Assembly (NCBI GenBank): GCA_002704225.1
Contig: PAFU01000036.1
Span: forward strand, 14,453 to 48,060
DNA: 33,608 nt
DNA from: Gammaproteobacteria bacterium
Lineage (GTDB): Bacteria > Pseudomonadota > Gammaproteobacteria > Pseudomonadales > Azotimanducaceae
Direction of reading: 5' to 3'
Positions 1 through 9,062 of the stretch are shown piece by piece. Under the pieces are notes generated by a model. The model did no database searches and was not told where the DNA came from. It saw only the letters and a program-made list of their open reading frames with translations. The position numbers and the translations under genes were made by a program. Within the stretch, counting starts at the first letter, position 1. Each line of letters opens with the position of its first letter.

Positions 1-275
1 GAGCCATGTCCTTACTTAAGGCGCGATTGCTGGATGCTGCACAAACCAAGCAACAAGACGAACAAGCCGCGAACCGAAGACAACTTGTTGGCTCAGGTGA
101 TCGATCAGAGCGAATACGCACCTATAATTTCCCACAGGGCCGCGTTACCGATCACCGCATCAACCTGACGCTCTACAAACTGGACGAGGTAATCGAAGGT
201 GATTTGGCGTCTGTTGTTGAACCGCTAGTGCGCGAGCATCAGGCAGATCAGCTACAACATCTGGCTGATGGCTGA
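1..275 (+). CDS. prfA: Peptide chain release factor 1 (RF1), C-terminal part
   Basis: This is the 3' end of a release factor gene that begins before the window; the reading frame is open from base 3. RF1 recognises UAA and UAG stop codons and triggers peptide release on the ribosome. The visible 90 residues contain the conserved block [16 protein letters not shown] followed by GRVTDHRI, which lies just after the catalytic GGQ loop in class I release factors; GGQ itself is outside the window. RF2 is less likely, because the tail and the following prmC gene fit the usual prfA-prmC pair. The stop overlaps the prmC start by 8 bases, suggesting translational coupling. Confidence 0.96.
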   Translation, partial: AMSLLKARLLDAAQTKQQDEQAANRRQLVGSGDRSERIRTYNFPQGRVTDHRINLTLYKLDEVIEGDLASVVEPLVREHQADQLQHLADG

Positions 276-1140
276 TCCTAGCCAAGATGCAACGGTAGCC
301 AGTTGGGTACGGCAACACGGGACATTGGCGCGCTTTGATCTTGAGATCGCCCTCTGCCACATACTCGACTGCTCACGGGCCCACCTCCTAACGCATCCGG
401 ATAGAGCATTGAACCAGCCTGAGCTTGCTCAACTGGAACGCTGGAGCGACCAACTCTACAAGCATGTCCCCATCGCCTATCTGTGTGGCAACCAAGAATT
501 TTGGGGACTCAGCCTAACGGTAGATCATCGGGTACTGGTGCCCAGGCCCGATACCGAAACCTTGGTGGAGCAAACCCTGGCATGCATGGCTCAGCAGGAT
601 CCGTCACCCTCTACAGGAACCGCACTCAGGCTATTGGATCTCGGCACAGGGAGCGGAGCCATTGCATTGGCCCTTGCCAGTGAACGTCCAGATGCCGATG
701 TGCATGCCTGTGACTGCAGTCTAGACAGCCTAGCCGTTGCGCGTGAAAACAGCCGCTCATTGAGGCTGCCGGTGACCCTTCATCACAGTGATTGGTTCGA
801 CAATATTTCTCAACGCTACGATTTGATTGTGAGCAACCCCCCCTACATCGCGCCCAGCGATCCCCACCTCGACTTGCTCGGGGCAGAGCCCGCACACGCC
901 TTAGTTGCAGATGACAACGGCCTGGCCGATCTACGTACAATATGCGAACAGGCAGGTAGGTTTCTGCAGACCAATGGCTGGCTGCTGCTGGAGCATGGCT
1001 TCGACCAAGCCGAAGCCGTGAGATCACTACTGTCGAACAACGGCTTTATCGACGTACAAAGTCGGAGGGATCTGGGCGGCAACGAACGTGTTACCTGGGG
1101 TCAAAAGCCGTCAGATCAGGCACTATCTGCACATGAATGA
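268..1140 (+). CDS. prmC: Peptide chain release factor N5-glutamine methyltransferase
   Basis: PrmC (HemK) methylates the glutamine of the GGQ motif in RF1 and RF2, using S-adenosylmethionine, and so raises termination efficiency. The 290-residue protein has the expected N-terminal helical domain (about 1-95) and a Rossmann methyltransferase domain with the SAM loop DLGTGSG at 124-130. The catalytic NPPY motif, which holds the substrate glutamine, is at 190-193. Length and motifs are normal for the family. The ATG overlaps the prfA stop and the gene's own stop overlaps the moeB start, so the three genes form one tight operon. The enzyme's substrate is encoded immediately upstream. Confidence 0.97.
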   Translation: MADPSQDATVASWVRQHGTLARFDLEIALCHILDCSRAHLLTHPDRALNQPELAQLERWSDQLYKHVPIAYLCGNQEFWGLSLTVDHRVLVPRPDTETLVEQTLACMAQQDPSPSTGTALRLLDLGTGSGAIALALASERPDADVHACDCSLDSLAVARENSRSLRLPVTLHHSDWFDNISQRYDLIVSNPPYIAPSDPHLDLLGAEPAHALVADDNGLADLRTICEQAGRFLQTNGWLLLEHGFDQAEAVRSLLSNNGFIDVQSRRDLGGNERVTWGQKPSDQALSAHE

Positions 1141-1894
1141 CGCACAACTACTGCAATTCAGCCGACACATTATGCTGCCAGACTTTGACGTTGCCGGTCA
1201 GGAAAGACTTCTGCAGTCCAAGGTTTTACTGATCGGTGCTGGAGGACTTGGTTCTCCCATCGCACTCTACTTGGGGGCAGCAGGCGTGGGGGAACTGACG
1301 ATTGTCGATGACGATCAAGTGGACAGTTCCAACCTCCAGCGTCAAATTGCTCACAGCGACGCGGATATCGGCCGCAACAAAGCAGCATCTGCCGCCGAAT
1401 CGGTACTGGCGCTAAATCCTTCCACGGTCTGTCATACCATCACTCGTCGCTTGGATGCAGAGGCACTGGACGACCAAATCGCTGCCGTTGATCTGGTGAT
1501 TGATGCCACGGACAATGCCGAGACACGCTTTTTACTCAATCGAATCTGCTGGCAACGACGGACGCCCTTAGTGAGCGGTGCTGCCGTTCGATGGGAGGGT
1601 CACATCAGCGTCTTTGATGCCAATCGGCACGACTCGCCCTGCTACCAATGCCTGTATCCCGACACTCAGCTGGATGACCAATTAAACTGCGCGGAAAATG
1701 GTGTTATCTCGCCCTTAGTCGGTGTTATTGGTTCCATGCAGGCGCTGGAGGCGATCAAGTGTCTGACCGGAATCGGTGAAAGTTTGGTTGGCACCGTGTT
1801 GTTCTTTGATGCCAAGTTTGCCGAATGGCGGCGCATCGGCTTAAGCAAAAACCCGAACTGCCCAGTCTGTGCTAATCCGCCAGTCGCAACCTAA
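1133..1894 (+). CDS. moeB: Molybdopterin-synthase adenylyltransferase (MoeB/ThiF/HesA family)
   Basis: This E1-like enzyme adenylates the C-terminal glycine of a small sulfur carrier, MoaD in molybdenum cofactor synthesis. The 253 residues show the nucleotide-binding GAGGLG loop at 35-40, the Asp-containing DATDN at 124-128, a conserved cysteine (C186) and two zinc cysteine pairs (C170/C173 and C243/C246). No C-terminal rhodanese domain is present. I chose the ATG at 1133 because residue 1 then aligns with E. coli MoeB; a GTG at 1088 would give a 15-residue extension buried in prmC. ThiF, acting on ThiS, is the main alternative, since the families are hard to separate by motif alone. The 3' end overlaps convergent lipB by 23 bases. 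Confidence 0.9.
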   Translation: MNDAQLLQFSRHIMLPDFDVAGQERLLQSKVLLIGAGGLGSPIALYLGAAGVGELTIVDDDQVDSSNLQRQIAHSDADIGRNKAASAAESVLALNPSTVCHTITRRLDAEALDDQIAAVDLVIDATDNAETRFLLNRICWQRRTPLVSGAAVRWEGHISVFDANRHDSPCYQCLYPDTQLDDQLNCAENGVISPLVGVIGSMQALEAIKCLTGIGESLVGTVLFFDAKFAEWRRIGLSKNPNCPVCANPPVAT

Positions 1895-2513
1895 GCTCTG
1901 ACGCAAGACAGACTAGAAGCTGTTGTTTCACTGCGTCTATTTCAACCGTTCTGAATGCCGCCATATGGGTCACGGTGGTATCTAACAAGCCGCAGGGATT
2001 AATCCGACCAAAAGGCTCTAAGTCCATATCGACGTTCAAACTCAGCCCGTGATAACTGCAGCCCTTACTTACGCGCAAGCCAAGCTGGGCAATTTTCTGT
2101 GAGCCAACGTATACGCCCGGCGCACCCGGGCGCAGCTCGCTCGATATATCATAGCGCGCGAGCAGGCGCTGCAAAGAGGCCTCGATACCAGAGACGAGGT
2201 CTCGAACACCCATCTTTCTGTTGCGCAAGTCCAGCAGCAGATAGGCCGTAATCTGCCCTGGCCCGTGATAGGTCACTTGGCCACCTCGATCGGATTGAAT
2301 CACTGGAATATCCCCAGGCGTCAGCACGTGTTCAGGCTTGCCTGCCTGGCCTTGGGTAAACACAGGCGCATGTTCTGTGAACCAAATCTGATCTGGGGAA
2401 TCCGGCCCGCGGCTGCGGGTGTACGCCTGCATGTCGGCGAACACGGTACGATAATCGGATACACCCAGATCCTTGATGGATACGTAGGCGCTGTTATCGA
2501 CGTCGTTCACCAT
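1872..2513 (-). CDS. lipB: Octanoyltransferase (lipoate biosynthesis)
   Basis: LipB moves the octanoyl group from octanoyl-ACP to the lipoyl domains of 2-oxoacid dehydrogenases and the glycine cleavage H protein, the first step of lipoate synthesis. The 213-residue protein has the signature [11 protein letters not shown] at 76-86 and the catalytic pair Lys140 (in GSQKIAQLG) and Cys174 (in INPCG). It lies 10 bases after ybeD, as in E. coli and Pseudomonas. lipA, usually the next gene, is absent: the convergent moeB overlaps the lipB 3' end instead. The ribosome binding site (AGAAACG) is weak, so translation may depend on ybeD. Confidence 0.96.
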   Translation of the reverse strand: MVNDVDNSAYVSIKDLGVSDYRTVFADMQAYTRSRGPDSPDQIWFTEHAPVFTQGQAGKPEHVLTPGDIPVIQSDRGGQVTYHGPGQITAYLLLDLRNRKMGVRDLVSGIEASLQRLLARYDISSELRPGAPGVYVGSQKIAQLGLRVSKGCSYHGLSLNVDMDLEPFGRINPCGLLDTTVTHMAAFRTVEIDAVKQQLLVCLASELRLRLAD

Positions 2514-2523
2514 AGTCGTTTCT

Positions 2524-2787
2524 TTACAAAATGATGCGCACGGCCTGATGGTCGAGCAGCTCTTGATACAACGCTTTCAAATGCGCTTCGCCTTCCGCCC
2601 ACAGGTTTACACGCAGCGAAACAAATTTTTCGCCCCGACTGTGTCGGCTGTTGATGTCGTCCGGCGAAACCTTTGGCGAATGGCGGCGTACGATTTCAAT
2701 GGTCTCCGCGACATTGCGTTCGCCCGTCACCACAATAATTTTTATTGGATAGCGACAAGGAAATTCGATCAGTGCTTCGTCACTCAT
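2524..2787 (-). CDS. ybeD: YbeD/DUF493 family protein
   Basis: This is a small 87-residue protein of the DUF493 family, a ferredoxin-like fold resembling regulatory ACT domains. Its biochemical role is not firmly established; the constant position between dacA and lipB has suggested a link to lipoate metabolism. Residues [12 protein letters not shown] near the N-terminus and the C-terminal HQAVRIIL are typical. I start it at the ATG at 2787 rather than 75 bases earlier, because this start overlaps the dacA stop in the sequence ATGAGTGA and matches the family's N-terminus and length. It is very likely translated by coupling to dacA. Confidence 0.93.
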   Translation of the reverse strand: MSDEALIEFPCRYPIKIIVVTGERNVAETIEIVRRHSPKVSPDDINSRHSRGEKFVSLRVNLWAEGEAHLKALYQELLDHQAVRIIL

Positions 2788-3937
2788 TCGCGTCTGACTG
2801 ATCGAACATGAGATAAATATAGTCACCCAACCGCGAAAAGACGCCGGACTCTTCCACGTCAATCTGCGCTACCACACTGCCCTCGTAAATCACCTCATTA
2901 CCCAACCGGAGCTCGACGGTGCCAAGCTCATCGCCCTTTTTCACCGGCGCTTCAAAGTAAGCAGGCACGCTTATTGATGCTTCTATGTCTTGGTAATAAC
3001 CCTTCGGAAAGGTCAAAACCACGTCTTCATCGACGCCCATGGGCAGCGATTCGACGGTGCCGTAATAGACGGGCTGCTCCTGCAATGTGTCGTCAGGTTC
3101 GTATAGGGTTTTTGTTTCAAAATTGCGGAACCCGTACGACAGCAACTTTTGACTCTCACGCATACGCGCTTCATCGCTATCTGTGCCGAGGACCACGCTG
3201 ATCAAGCGCATACCGTTACGCTCTGCCGACGCCACCAAGCAATACCCTGCGGCGTTGGTGAAACCAGTCTTTACGCCATCGACAGAACGGTCTCGCCATA
3301 GCAGGCGATTGCGATTGGGTTGCTCAATATTGTTAAAAGTGTAGCTGCGTTGGGAGTACAGCTCGTACTGATCAGGGTGGTTCACGATGAGCGCTTGGGT
3401 CAATAAGGCCAGGTCCTCAGCTGTGCTGTAATGTTCTTCATCGGGCAGTCCGGTGGCATTGCGAAATCGGGAATTTTTCATGCCCAGCAACTCGGCTTGC
3501 TGGTTCATCAAATCAGCAAACTGGTCTTCGCTACCGGCGATATGCTCAGCCAAGGCGACGCTGGCATCGTTCCCTGACTGAATGATCACTCCCTTGAGCA
3601 GATCGGACACTTTTACTTGGGTACCTTCCCGAATAAACATTTTCGATCCGCCCGTACGCCACGCATTGACGCTAATCGGCACTTCTTCGTCCAGGTCGAG
3701 CCGTCCGCGTCGCAGTTCCTCCTCGACCACATAACCCGTCATAATTTTTGTCAGGCTGGCTGGCGCGTTTTTTTCCTGAGCATTGTGCTCAGCCAACACC
3801 TTGCTGGTTTGCGCATCGATCAGCAGATACGAACTGGCTTCCAGTTTCGGCGCGGGAAGAAGCGGAATGGCGTTAGCGGCATAGACCGAGGGCAGCACTA
3901 ACGTCAAAGCAAAGAGAGCAATTCCAATTCGTAGCAT
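2780..3937 (-). CDS. dacA: D-alanyl-D-alanine carboxypeptidase (PBP5/6 type)
   Basis: This periplasmic enzyme trims the terminal D-Ala from peptidoglycan stem pentapeptides. The 385 residues begin with a signal peptide, probably cleaved after VYA at residue 20. The penicillin-binding motifs are SLTK at 61-64 (catalytic Ser61), SGN at 121-123 and KTG at 223-225. A C-terminal beta domain follows, ending in an amphipathic segment (FSRLGDYIYLMF) that should anchor the protein to the outer face of the inner membrane. Length fits PBP5 and PBP6. It sits 32 bases after rlpA and overlaps ybeD by 8 bases. Confidence 0.97.
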   Translation of the reverse strand: MLRIGIALFALTLVLPSVYAANAIPLLPAPKLEASSYLLIDAQTSKVLAEHNAQEKNAPASLTKIMTGYVVEEELRRGRLDLDEEVPISVNAWRTGGSKMFIREGTQVKVSDLLKGVIIQSGNDASVALAEHIAGSEDQFADLMNQQAELLGMKNSRFRNATGLPDEEHYSTAEDLALLTQALIVNHPDQYELYSQRSYTFNNIEQPNRNRLLWRDRSVDGVKTGFTNAAGYCLVASAERNGMRLISVVLGTDSDEARMRESQKLLSYGFRNFETKTLYEPDDTLQEQPVYYGTVESLPMGVDEDVVLTFPKGYYQDIEASISVPAYFEAPVKKGDELGTVELRLGNEVIYEGSVVAQIDVEESGVFSRLGDYIYLMFDQSDANE

Positions 3938-3969
3938 AAAAAATCTGTTTCCGTCGAAAGGTGGGAATA

Positions 3970-4797
3970 CTAGCGCTCGGGCACTAAGGTGGGCAATCCA
4001 ATATCAAGGGCAATCAGCAATGCCTCGAAACGTTGGCGCTCGAAAGCCGCAGTGAACGGCCCCAAACGAAGTCCAAATCCGCTTTCGCCCCGGGCAATGA
4101 TCAGAGCCGACAAGGGCTCTACCGCGATCAAATTCTGCAGCGCTTGCCGAGCCTGCTCGGCCGTCTCAAACCGTCCAGCATGCAAATAGTAGGAGTCTTC
4201 GTTAGGCCGCCCGTCTTTTGCTGGAGCCGCTTCAGTCAGCGCCTCGACGCGAACTCGTGCAGTACCTGAATTGTGAAAATCCAGTTTCACCGCCGCCGCA
4301 TAAGACAAATCAATAATCCGATCTTCGTGAAACGGTCCCCGATCGTTAATTTTTACAATCGTGCTCAAGCCATTATGCAAGTTCGTGACCCTGGCAAACA
4401 CGGGAATGGGCAGTGAGCGATGAGCCGCCGTAAGCTGGTACATGTCAAAGGGTTCGCCACTGGACGTCCGGCGGCCATGAAACTTGGCGCCGTACCAAGA
4501 AGATATGCCTTCCTCGCGATAGCCTTCGGCCGACGGCTGCACATTATAGGTCTTACCCCAGACCACGTATTCAGGCCCGTTCCCTGTGGCGCTTTTCTGC
4601 AACGCGGTAACCGTTGGATTCGGTAACTGGCTCAATCGTACTAGGTCAGCCCGACTGACCGTTGGAGCACGATCAGGTCCTGTTCCCGCCGGGGGCTGCG
4701 GCACCGGCACACCGGCGCAACCCCACAGGAGTGTGGCAACGGTGAACAGAAAAGCTTCCTGCCTGAATCTTGGAAGGTGGCGTATCAGTGCAATCAT
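3970..4797 (-). CDS. rlpA: RlpA septal-ring lytic transglycosylase lipoprotein with SPOR domain
   Basis: RlpA is an outer-membrane lipoprotein that binds denuded glycan strands at the division site; in Pseudomonas it is a lytic transglycosylase. The 275-residue sequence has a hydrophobic leader with a lipobox-like LLWGC (lipidated Cys27). The double-psi beta-barrel domain carries SSWYG, TAAHRSLP and NDRGPF, where the conserved His and Asp are the likely catalytic residues. A C-terminal SPOR domain begins near YYLHAGRF and ends with LRLGPF. The gene lies 12 bases after mltB and upstream of dacA, the standard order. The proline-rich stretch after the lipobox is a linker. Confidence 0.95.
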   Translation of the reverse strand: MIALIRHLPRFRQEAFLFTVATLLWGCAGVPVPQPPAGTGPDRAPTVSRADLVRLSQLPNPTVTALQKSATGNGPEYVVWGKTYNVQPSAEGYREEGISSWYGAKFHGRRTSSGEPFDMYQLTAAHRSLPIPVFARVTNLHNGLSTIVKINDRGPFHEDRIIDLSYAAAVKLDFHNSGTARVRVEALTEAAPAKDGRPNEDSYYLHAGRFETAEQARQALQNLIAVEPLSALIIARGESGFGLRLGPFTAAFERQRFEALLIALDIGLPTLVPER

Positions 4798-4809
4798 TTA
4801 GGGCTGACT

Positions 4810-5841
4810 TCAGTTCTCTCGGCGCTCAAGAATCGCTTGACTGAGTTGATAAACGGCCATGGCGTAAAGTCGACTGTGGTTATATCGGGTAATGGCATAG
4901 AAGTCTTCGAATCCGAGCCAATATTCCGCAGATTCGGGTTGTTGCATTCGCATCAGCGTCGCGATGCGATTTGCCGGCTGTTCAGCACTCCCCTGCACAC
5001 CCAAGTCCCGCCATTCTGCCACCGTGCGCGTGGGTTTTAGCGCGCCGTTGGCCAAGGACTTCAGTTCAGCCGTTTCCGCCGCCACGCTCACGCGCTCAAC
5101 AACATCGCGCTGTCCGCGCCATCCGTTCTCGGCGAAGTAGTTTGCGACACTGCCGATGGCATCGGTTTTATTGCTCCAGATATCCCGGACTCCGTCGCCA
5201 TCAAAATCCACTGCATAACTCCGATAGCTCGACGGGATAAATTGACCGTAACCCATGGCACCTGCATAGGAGCCTTTCATACTGAGCGGATTCTTACCTT
5301 CTTCTCTCGACAACAAGAAGTGTTGGGTGAGCTGACCCCGAAAAAATTTCGCGCGGGGCGGGTAATCAAACGCAAGCGTGCTCAGGGCCTCAACAACGCC
5401 AAAATTTCCGGTTACCCGTCCGTAACGGGTTTCAACACCGATAATGGCCACGATGATTTCCGGGGGCACACCATACGTTGCCTCGGCTCGTTCAAGCGCT
5501 GCTCGATTGTCTTGCCAAAAGGTCACGCCTTGGCTCACTCTCGGCTCATCGACCAGAATTTTCCGGTATTCGTGCCAGACCAGACGACGCTCAGCTGGCC
5601 GCGACATCAGTTCGATAATGCGATCTTGACGATTGGCCCGAGAAAAAACGTCTTCCAATGCTGTCCGCGAAAACTGATGTGTTTGCACGAGTTCATCAAT
5701 GTAGGCCTGCACTTCTGGACGCTGGACATACGGTTCATTGGCGAGACTCACGGGGGCACAAAGCGCGCTGGCCGCACAGATAAGACTTGTGACGATAAAG
5801 TGCCAAGAAGCAATGTGACAGCGATCTAATGTTTGCAGCAT
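4810..5841 (-). CDS. mltB: Membrane-bound lytic murein transglycosylase B
   Basis: MltB-type enzymes cleave the MurNAc-GlcNAc bond of peptidoglycan and leave 1,6-anhydro ends. The 343-residue product has an N-terminal hydrophobic export signal (about 11-35, ending SLANEP). The catalytic glutamate is in GVETRYG (Glu137), and AMGYGQFIPSS is the substrate-groove motif further on. I use the ATG at 5841; an upstream TTG at 5886 would extend 41 bases into rodA and put 15 charged residues ahead of the signal sequence. No clear lipobox cysteine is present (the Cys has Leu before it), so a soluble periplasmic form similar to SltB1 is possible. Confidence 0.93.
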   Translation of the reverse strand: MLQTLDRCHIASWHFIVTSLICAASALCAPVSLANEPYVQRPEVQAYIDELVQTHQFSRTALEDVFSRANRQDRIIELMSRPAERRLVWHEYRKILVDEPRVSQGVTFWQDNRAALERAEATYGVPPEIIVAIIGVETRYGRVTGNFGVVEALSTLAFDYPPRAKFFRGQLTQHFLLSREEGKNPLSMKGSYAGAMGYGQFIPSSYRSYAVDFDGDGVRDIWSNKTDAIGSVANYFAENGWRGQRDVVERVSVAAETAELKSLANGALKPTRTVAEWRDLGVQGSAEQPANRIATLMRMQQPESAEYWLGFEDFYAITRYNHSRLYAMAVYQLSQAILERREN

Positions 5842-5845
5842 AACG

Positions 5846-6985
5846 TTACCACGCCTTATGAGTTCTAACGGACATGATGACACCAAACCCAGCCATCAAC
5901 GTAATTGCCGAGGTGCCACCATAACTGACCAAGGGTAAGGGCACACCAACAACCGGCAAAATACCGCTGACCATGGCCACATTAACGAACACGTAGACAA
6001 AAAACGTGAGTACGAATGCACCGGCTAGGAGGCGACCAAACGTACTTTCTGCCTGAGACGCCAACCAAAAACCACGCGCTATGATCAGTAAGTACATAAG
6101 CAACAAAAACGCGACACCGACGAACCCGAGCTCTTCGGCAAGTACGGCGACAATGAAATCGGTTCGCGCTTCAGGTAAAAATTCCAAATAGCTTTGGCTA
6201 CCTTGGAACAGGCCCTTGCCAAACAGGCCACCTGAGCCAATGGCCGTTGTGGATTGAATAATGTTCCAGCCGGCGCCCAATGGATCGCTCTGCGGGTCAA
6301 ACAGCGTCAATACCCGCTGACGCTGATAACCTTCAAGCACGAACTGCCAAATCAAAGGGGCTGCGGCGGCAACCGCAAGGCCAGACCAAATCACCCAGCG
6401 CCATAAGAGCCCAGCTAACAGGAGTACCGAAAAACCGGCGCCAAAAACTAAAATACTGGTGCCCAAATCTGGCTGCCTGCCGATCAGTAAGGCCGGCAGA
6501 AAGATAATGCAAAGGCAAGCCAACGTGTATTTGGGTGACGGTGGCAGACTGCGCTTTTGTAGATACCATGCCACCGCCATTGGCACCGCTAGCTTCATCA
6601 ACTCTGACGGCTGAAACCGGAAAAGGCCGGGGATATCCAGCCAGCGTTGCGACCCTTTCACCTGTACGCCAAAAAACAAGACGAGTACCAAAAACAGAAG
6701 TCCAAACAAGTAGATCAGCGGTGCCATTCGCAGATAAAAGTGCGGGGGAATCTGGGCCGCGACAATCAGTGCGACATAGGCTACCCCAATCCGTTGCAAC
6801 TGGGCATCGTAAAGGAACTCATTGCCGGCCACGGCACTGCGTAACACCACCAGGCCGAACGCGATCACCACGGTCAAAAGCATCACTAAGATCGGATCAA
6901 CGTGCAGACGGTCATACCAGCGCGAGAGTCTAGCAGCGGATAGGTCCTGCGCAGACAAAGTGCGCTGAAAGTCGGTATTACTCAT
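5846..6985 (-). CDS. rodA: Rod-shape peptidoglycan glycosyltransferase RodA (SEDS family)
   Basis: RodA polymerises lipid II into glycan strands in the elongasome, paired with the transpeptidase PBP2 encoded just upstream. The protein has about ten hydrophobic membrane segments and the SEDS signatures GSQRWLDIPG, RQPDLGTSI, LPEARTDFI and PLVSYGGTSAI. Its length of about 379 residues is normal. I start at the ATG at 6985; a GTG at 6991, the first codon after the mrdA stop, would add two residues and is equally possible. The mrdA-rodA junction leaves essentially no gap, so the two are expected to be translationally coupled. Confidence 0.96.
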   Translation of the reverse strand: MSNTDFQRTLSAQDLSAARLSRWYDRLHVDPILVMLLTVVIAFGLVVLRSAVAGNEFLYDAQLQRIGVAYVALIVAAQIPPHFYLRMAPLIYLFGLLFLVLVLFFGVQVKGSQRWLDIPGLFRFQPSELMKLAVPMAVAWYLQKRSLPPSPKYTLACLCIIFLPALLIGRQPDLGTSILVFGAGFSVLLLAGLLWRWVIWSGLAVAAAAPLIWQFVLEGYQRQRVLTLFDPQSDPLGAGWNIIQSTTAIGSGGLFGKGLFQGSQSYLEFLPEARTDFIVAVLAEELGFVGVAFLLLMYLLIIARGFWLASQAESTFGRLLAGAFVLTFFVYVFVNVAMVSGILPVVGVPLPLVSYGGTSAITLMAGFGVIMSVRTHKAW

Positions 6986-6991
6986 ACCCAC

Positions 6992-8938
6992 TCATTGCAA
7001 AACTGCCACATCTAGCTGGCCATTATCCTGTTTGCGCTGACTCATGAGACGCTGCTGTTTCATATGGGCATCGATAACGGCTCTTGCAACCGGAGCGGCA
7101 ACAGAACTGCCGCCCCCACCGTTTTCAACCAAAACAGCCAGCGCGATGGTCGGATTATCTGCCGGAGCAAATGCAATAAACCAAGCGTGCTTTCGGTCAA
7201 ATTCTGACAGCGCTTCTTCGTCGTACACCTCGCCTTGGGAAATCTCCACGACCTGGGCGGTCCCGGACTTGCCCGCCATACGGTATTCGATATCACGACC
7301 AATATAGGCCCAAGCCGTGCCGTTACCGCGAAAACCCTTATTCCCCCGATGCACGACATCCTTCATTGATTCCACCATTTTTTCCCAGTCGTCGGCACCT
7401 AATTGTTCCGGTCCAACGCGGGTTGATTTGGGTGGCATCGCTGTTACCGGAGCGGAGTCTGACCCATCGTAGACACTGTGCAGCATTCGCGGCGACACGC
7501 GATCACCGCGATTTGCCAAGGTCGCGGCCACGACGGCCATTTGCAGGGGGGTGGCTAACAAATCGCCTTGACCGATGCCCATATTCACCGAATCACCCGG
7601 ATACCAAGGCAATCCCTTTGCGCCCTGCTTCCAAACCGGGTCAGGCAGCAATCCTTCGCCAGCAGAGGGAATATCGTGGGCTAGGTTCCGCCCTAGACCA
7701 AACTCCCCCGCAAAATCGACCAAATTTCTGATCGGTAACCGACTGGCGAGGTCGTAAAAATACACGTTGGAAGACCGATAAATCGCCCGTCGCAAATCGA
7801 CTGCACCCTGACCGCCCGAATTGTCTGTTGTCCAAGACCAATCTCGATAGACGCGCTCTTGGCCGGGTAGCTGGAACGCGCCCCGGTCTTCAATCACGTC
7901 TTCCCACGTGATTCGCCCATGGGCGATGCCGGCCAGACCGACAATGGGTTTAAACGTTGAACCCGGCGCATATTGACCATTGGTTGCACGATTGAACAAC
8001 GGTAAGTATTGGGATGAACTGAGTGAGGCAAATGCCGCTTCGCTCATGCCAGTGACAAATATATTCGGATCATAGGCGGGCTGACTGACCATCGCTAAGA
8101 CGCCACCGCTGCGAGGATCAAGGGCCACAATGGCACCACGGCGTCCAGATAGGGCTTCGACGCTCGCTTTCTGCAACTCAATGTCCAGATGTAAACGTAT
8201 GTCCTCCCCCGCCGACGGACTTTGTTCATCCAGTGTTCGTCTCACCCTGCCGAACGCATCGGTCTCAGCCTTTTGATAACCCACAGCACCGTGAAGCTGC
8301 TCTTCATAAAAAGCCTCAACACCGCGCTTACCGATGAATTTCGTTGCGCTGTATTGCACTGGATCAACTCTGAGCAGGTCGTCTTGGGTCAAACGCCGCA
8401 CGGAACCCACAGCATGAGCCCCGATTTCACCATACGGATAAAAACGGACTAACTGGTTCACGACTAGGACGCCGCGGAGAACGTGACGATTCACAGCGAT
8501 GCGAGACACCTCTGATTCACTCAGTGAGTCAATGACCACAACGTAGGCATCCGACGCCCGACTGCTTTTCAGGCGCGCTGACATCTCTTCTTCCTGAGCC
8601 TCAGAAAGCGCCAATACACGCGCCACCGCGTCTAGCGTGGTTTGCACATCGGTTATTTCGTCAACGACCAACGCTAGGGACGATGCATTTTGATTATCTG
8701 CCAGCAACCGGCCATTGCGGTCGAAGATCATGCCCCGGGCTGGGGCTAAGGTTTGCACGCGCATGCGGTTCTCGTCCGAGCGGCTGGCGTAGGTATCGTA
8801 GTTCCAAAATTGCAGCTCTAGCAGTCTGAGCGCGAGCACACCCATCAGCAGCACGACCATCACAAAAAGCGTAGTCGCACGACCAACAAACAGCTCAACC
8901 TCTCGGTTTTGATCTTTTATGGAGCGTTCGAACGCCAA
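6992..8938 (-). CDS. mrdA: Peptidoglycan D,D-transpeptidase PBP2
   Basis: PBP2 is the cell-elongation transpeptidase that cross-links glycan made by RodA. The 648 residues have a short cytoplasmic N-terminus, one membrane anchor (about 22-43), a pedestal domain including the ARGMIFDRNG motif at 67-76, and the transpeptidase domain. That domain carries STFK at 327-330 (catalytic Ser327), SSN at 389-391 and KSGT at 557-560. The start is a TTG at 8938, supported by AGAGGG five bases upstream and by alignment of the N-terminus with other PBP2 proteins; no ATG fits. The 124-base gap before it may hold its own promoter. Confidence 0.96.
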   Translation of the reverse strand: MAFERSIKDQNREVELFVGRATTLFVMVVLLMGVLALRLLELQFWNYDTYASRSDENRMRVQTLAPARGMIFDRNGRLLADNQNASSLALVVDEITDVQTTLDAVARVLALSEAQEEEMSARLKSSRASDAYVVVIDSLSESEVSRIAVNRHVLRGVLVVNQLVRFYPYGEIGAHAVGSVRRLTQDDLLRVDPVQYSATKFIGKRGVEAFYEEQLHGAVGYQKAETDAFGRVRRTLDEQSPSAGEDIRLHLDIELQKASVEALSGRRGAIVALDPRSGGVLAMVSQPAYDPNIFVTGMSEAAFASLSSSQYLPLFNRATNGQYAPGSTFKPIVGLAGIAHGRITWEDVIEDRGAFQLPGQERVYRDWSWTTDNSGGQGAVDLRRAIYRSSNVYFYDLASRLPIRNLVDFAGEFGLGRNLAHDIPSAGEGLLPDPVWKQGAKGLPWYPGDSVNMGIGQGDLLATPLQMAVVAATLANRGDRVSPRMLHSVYDGSDSAPVTAMPPKSTRVGPEQLGADDWEKMVESMKDVVHRGNKGFRGNGTAWAYIGRDIEYRMAGKSGTAQVVEISQGEVYDEEALSEFDRKHAWFIAFAPADNPTIALAVLVENGGGGSSVAAPVARAVIDAHMKQQRLMSQRKQDNGQLDVAVLQ

Positions 8939-8941
8939 AAT

Positions 8942-9062
8942 ATCCCTCTTCTAACTCACCTTCTGGGTCAGGTGTTGACCGTTTCTTTACTGTGGGCCCA
9001 ACAACTCAACCGATTCATGATAGACCTTTGATTTTATTAAGATAATGGAGCTTTCGTGGAGA
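8942..9062 (-). promoter_or_regulatory. Candidate promoter region for mrdA-rodA
   Basis: This 124-base gap between rlmH and mrdA is the longest inside the cell-wall cluster. On the minus strand a TATCAT -10 element (9017-9022) lies 17 bases from a weak TTATCT -35 (9040-9045) in an AT-rich stretch. The ribosome binding site AGAGGG precedes the TTG start of mrdA. No terminator-like hairpin is visible, so read-through from rlmH is also possible. Confidence 0.3.

Noticed and set aside
5242-5829. A 195-codon open frame on the plus strand inside mltB
   Set aside because: Antisense to a clear lytic transglycosylase gene, with no recognisable domain.
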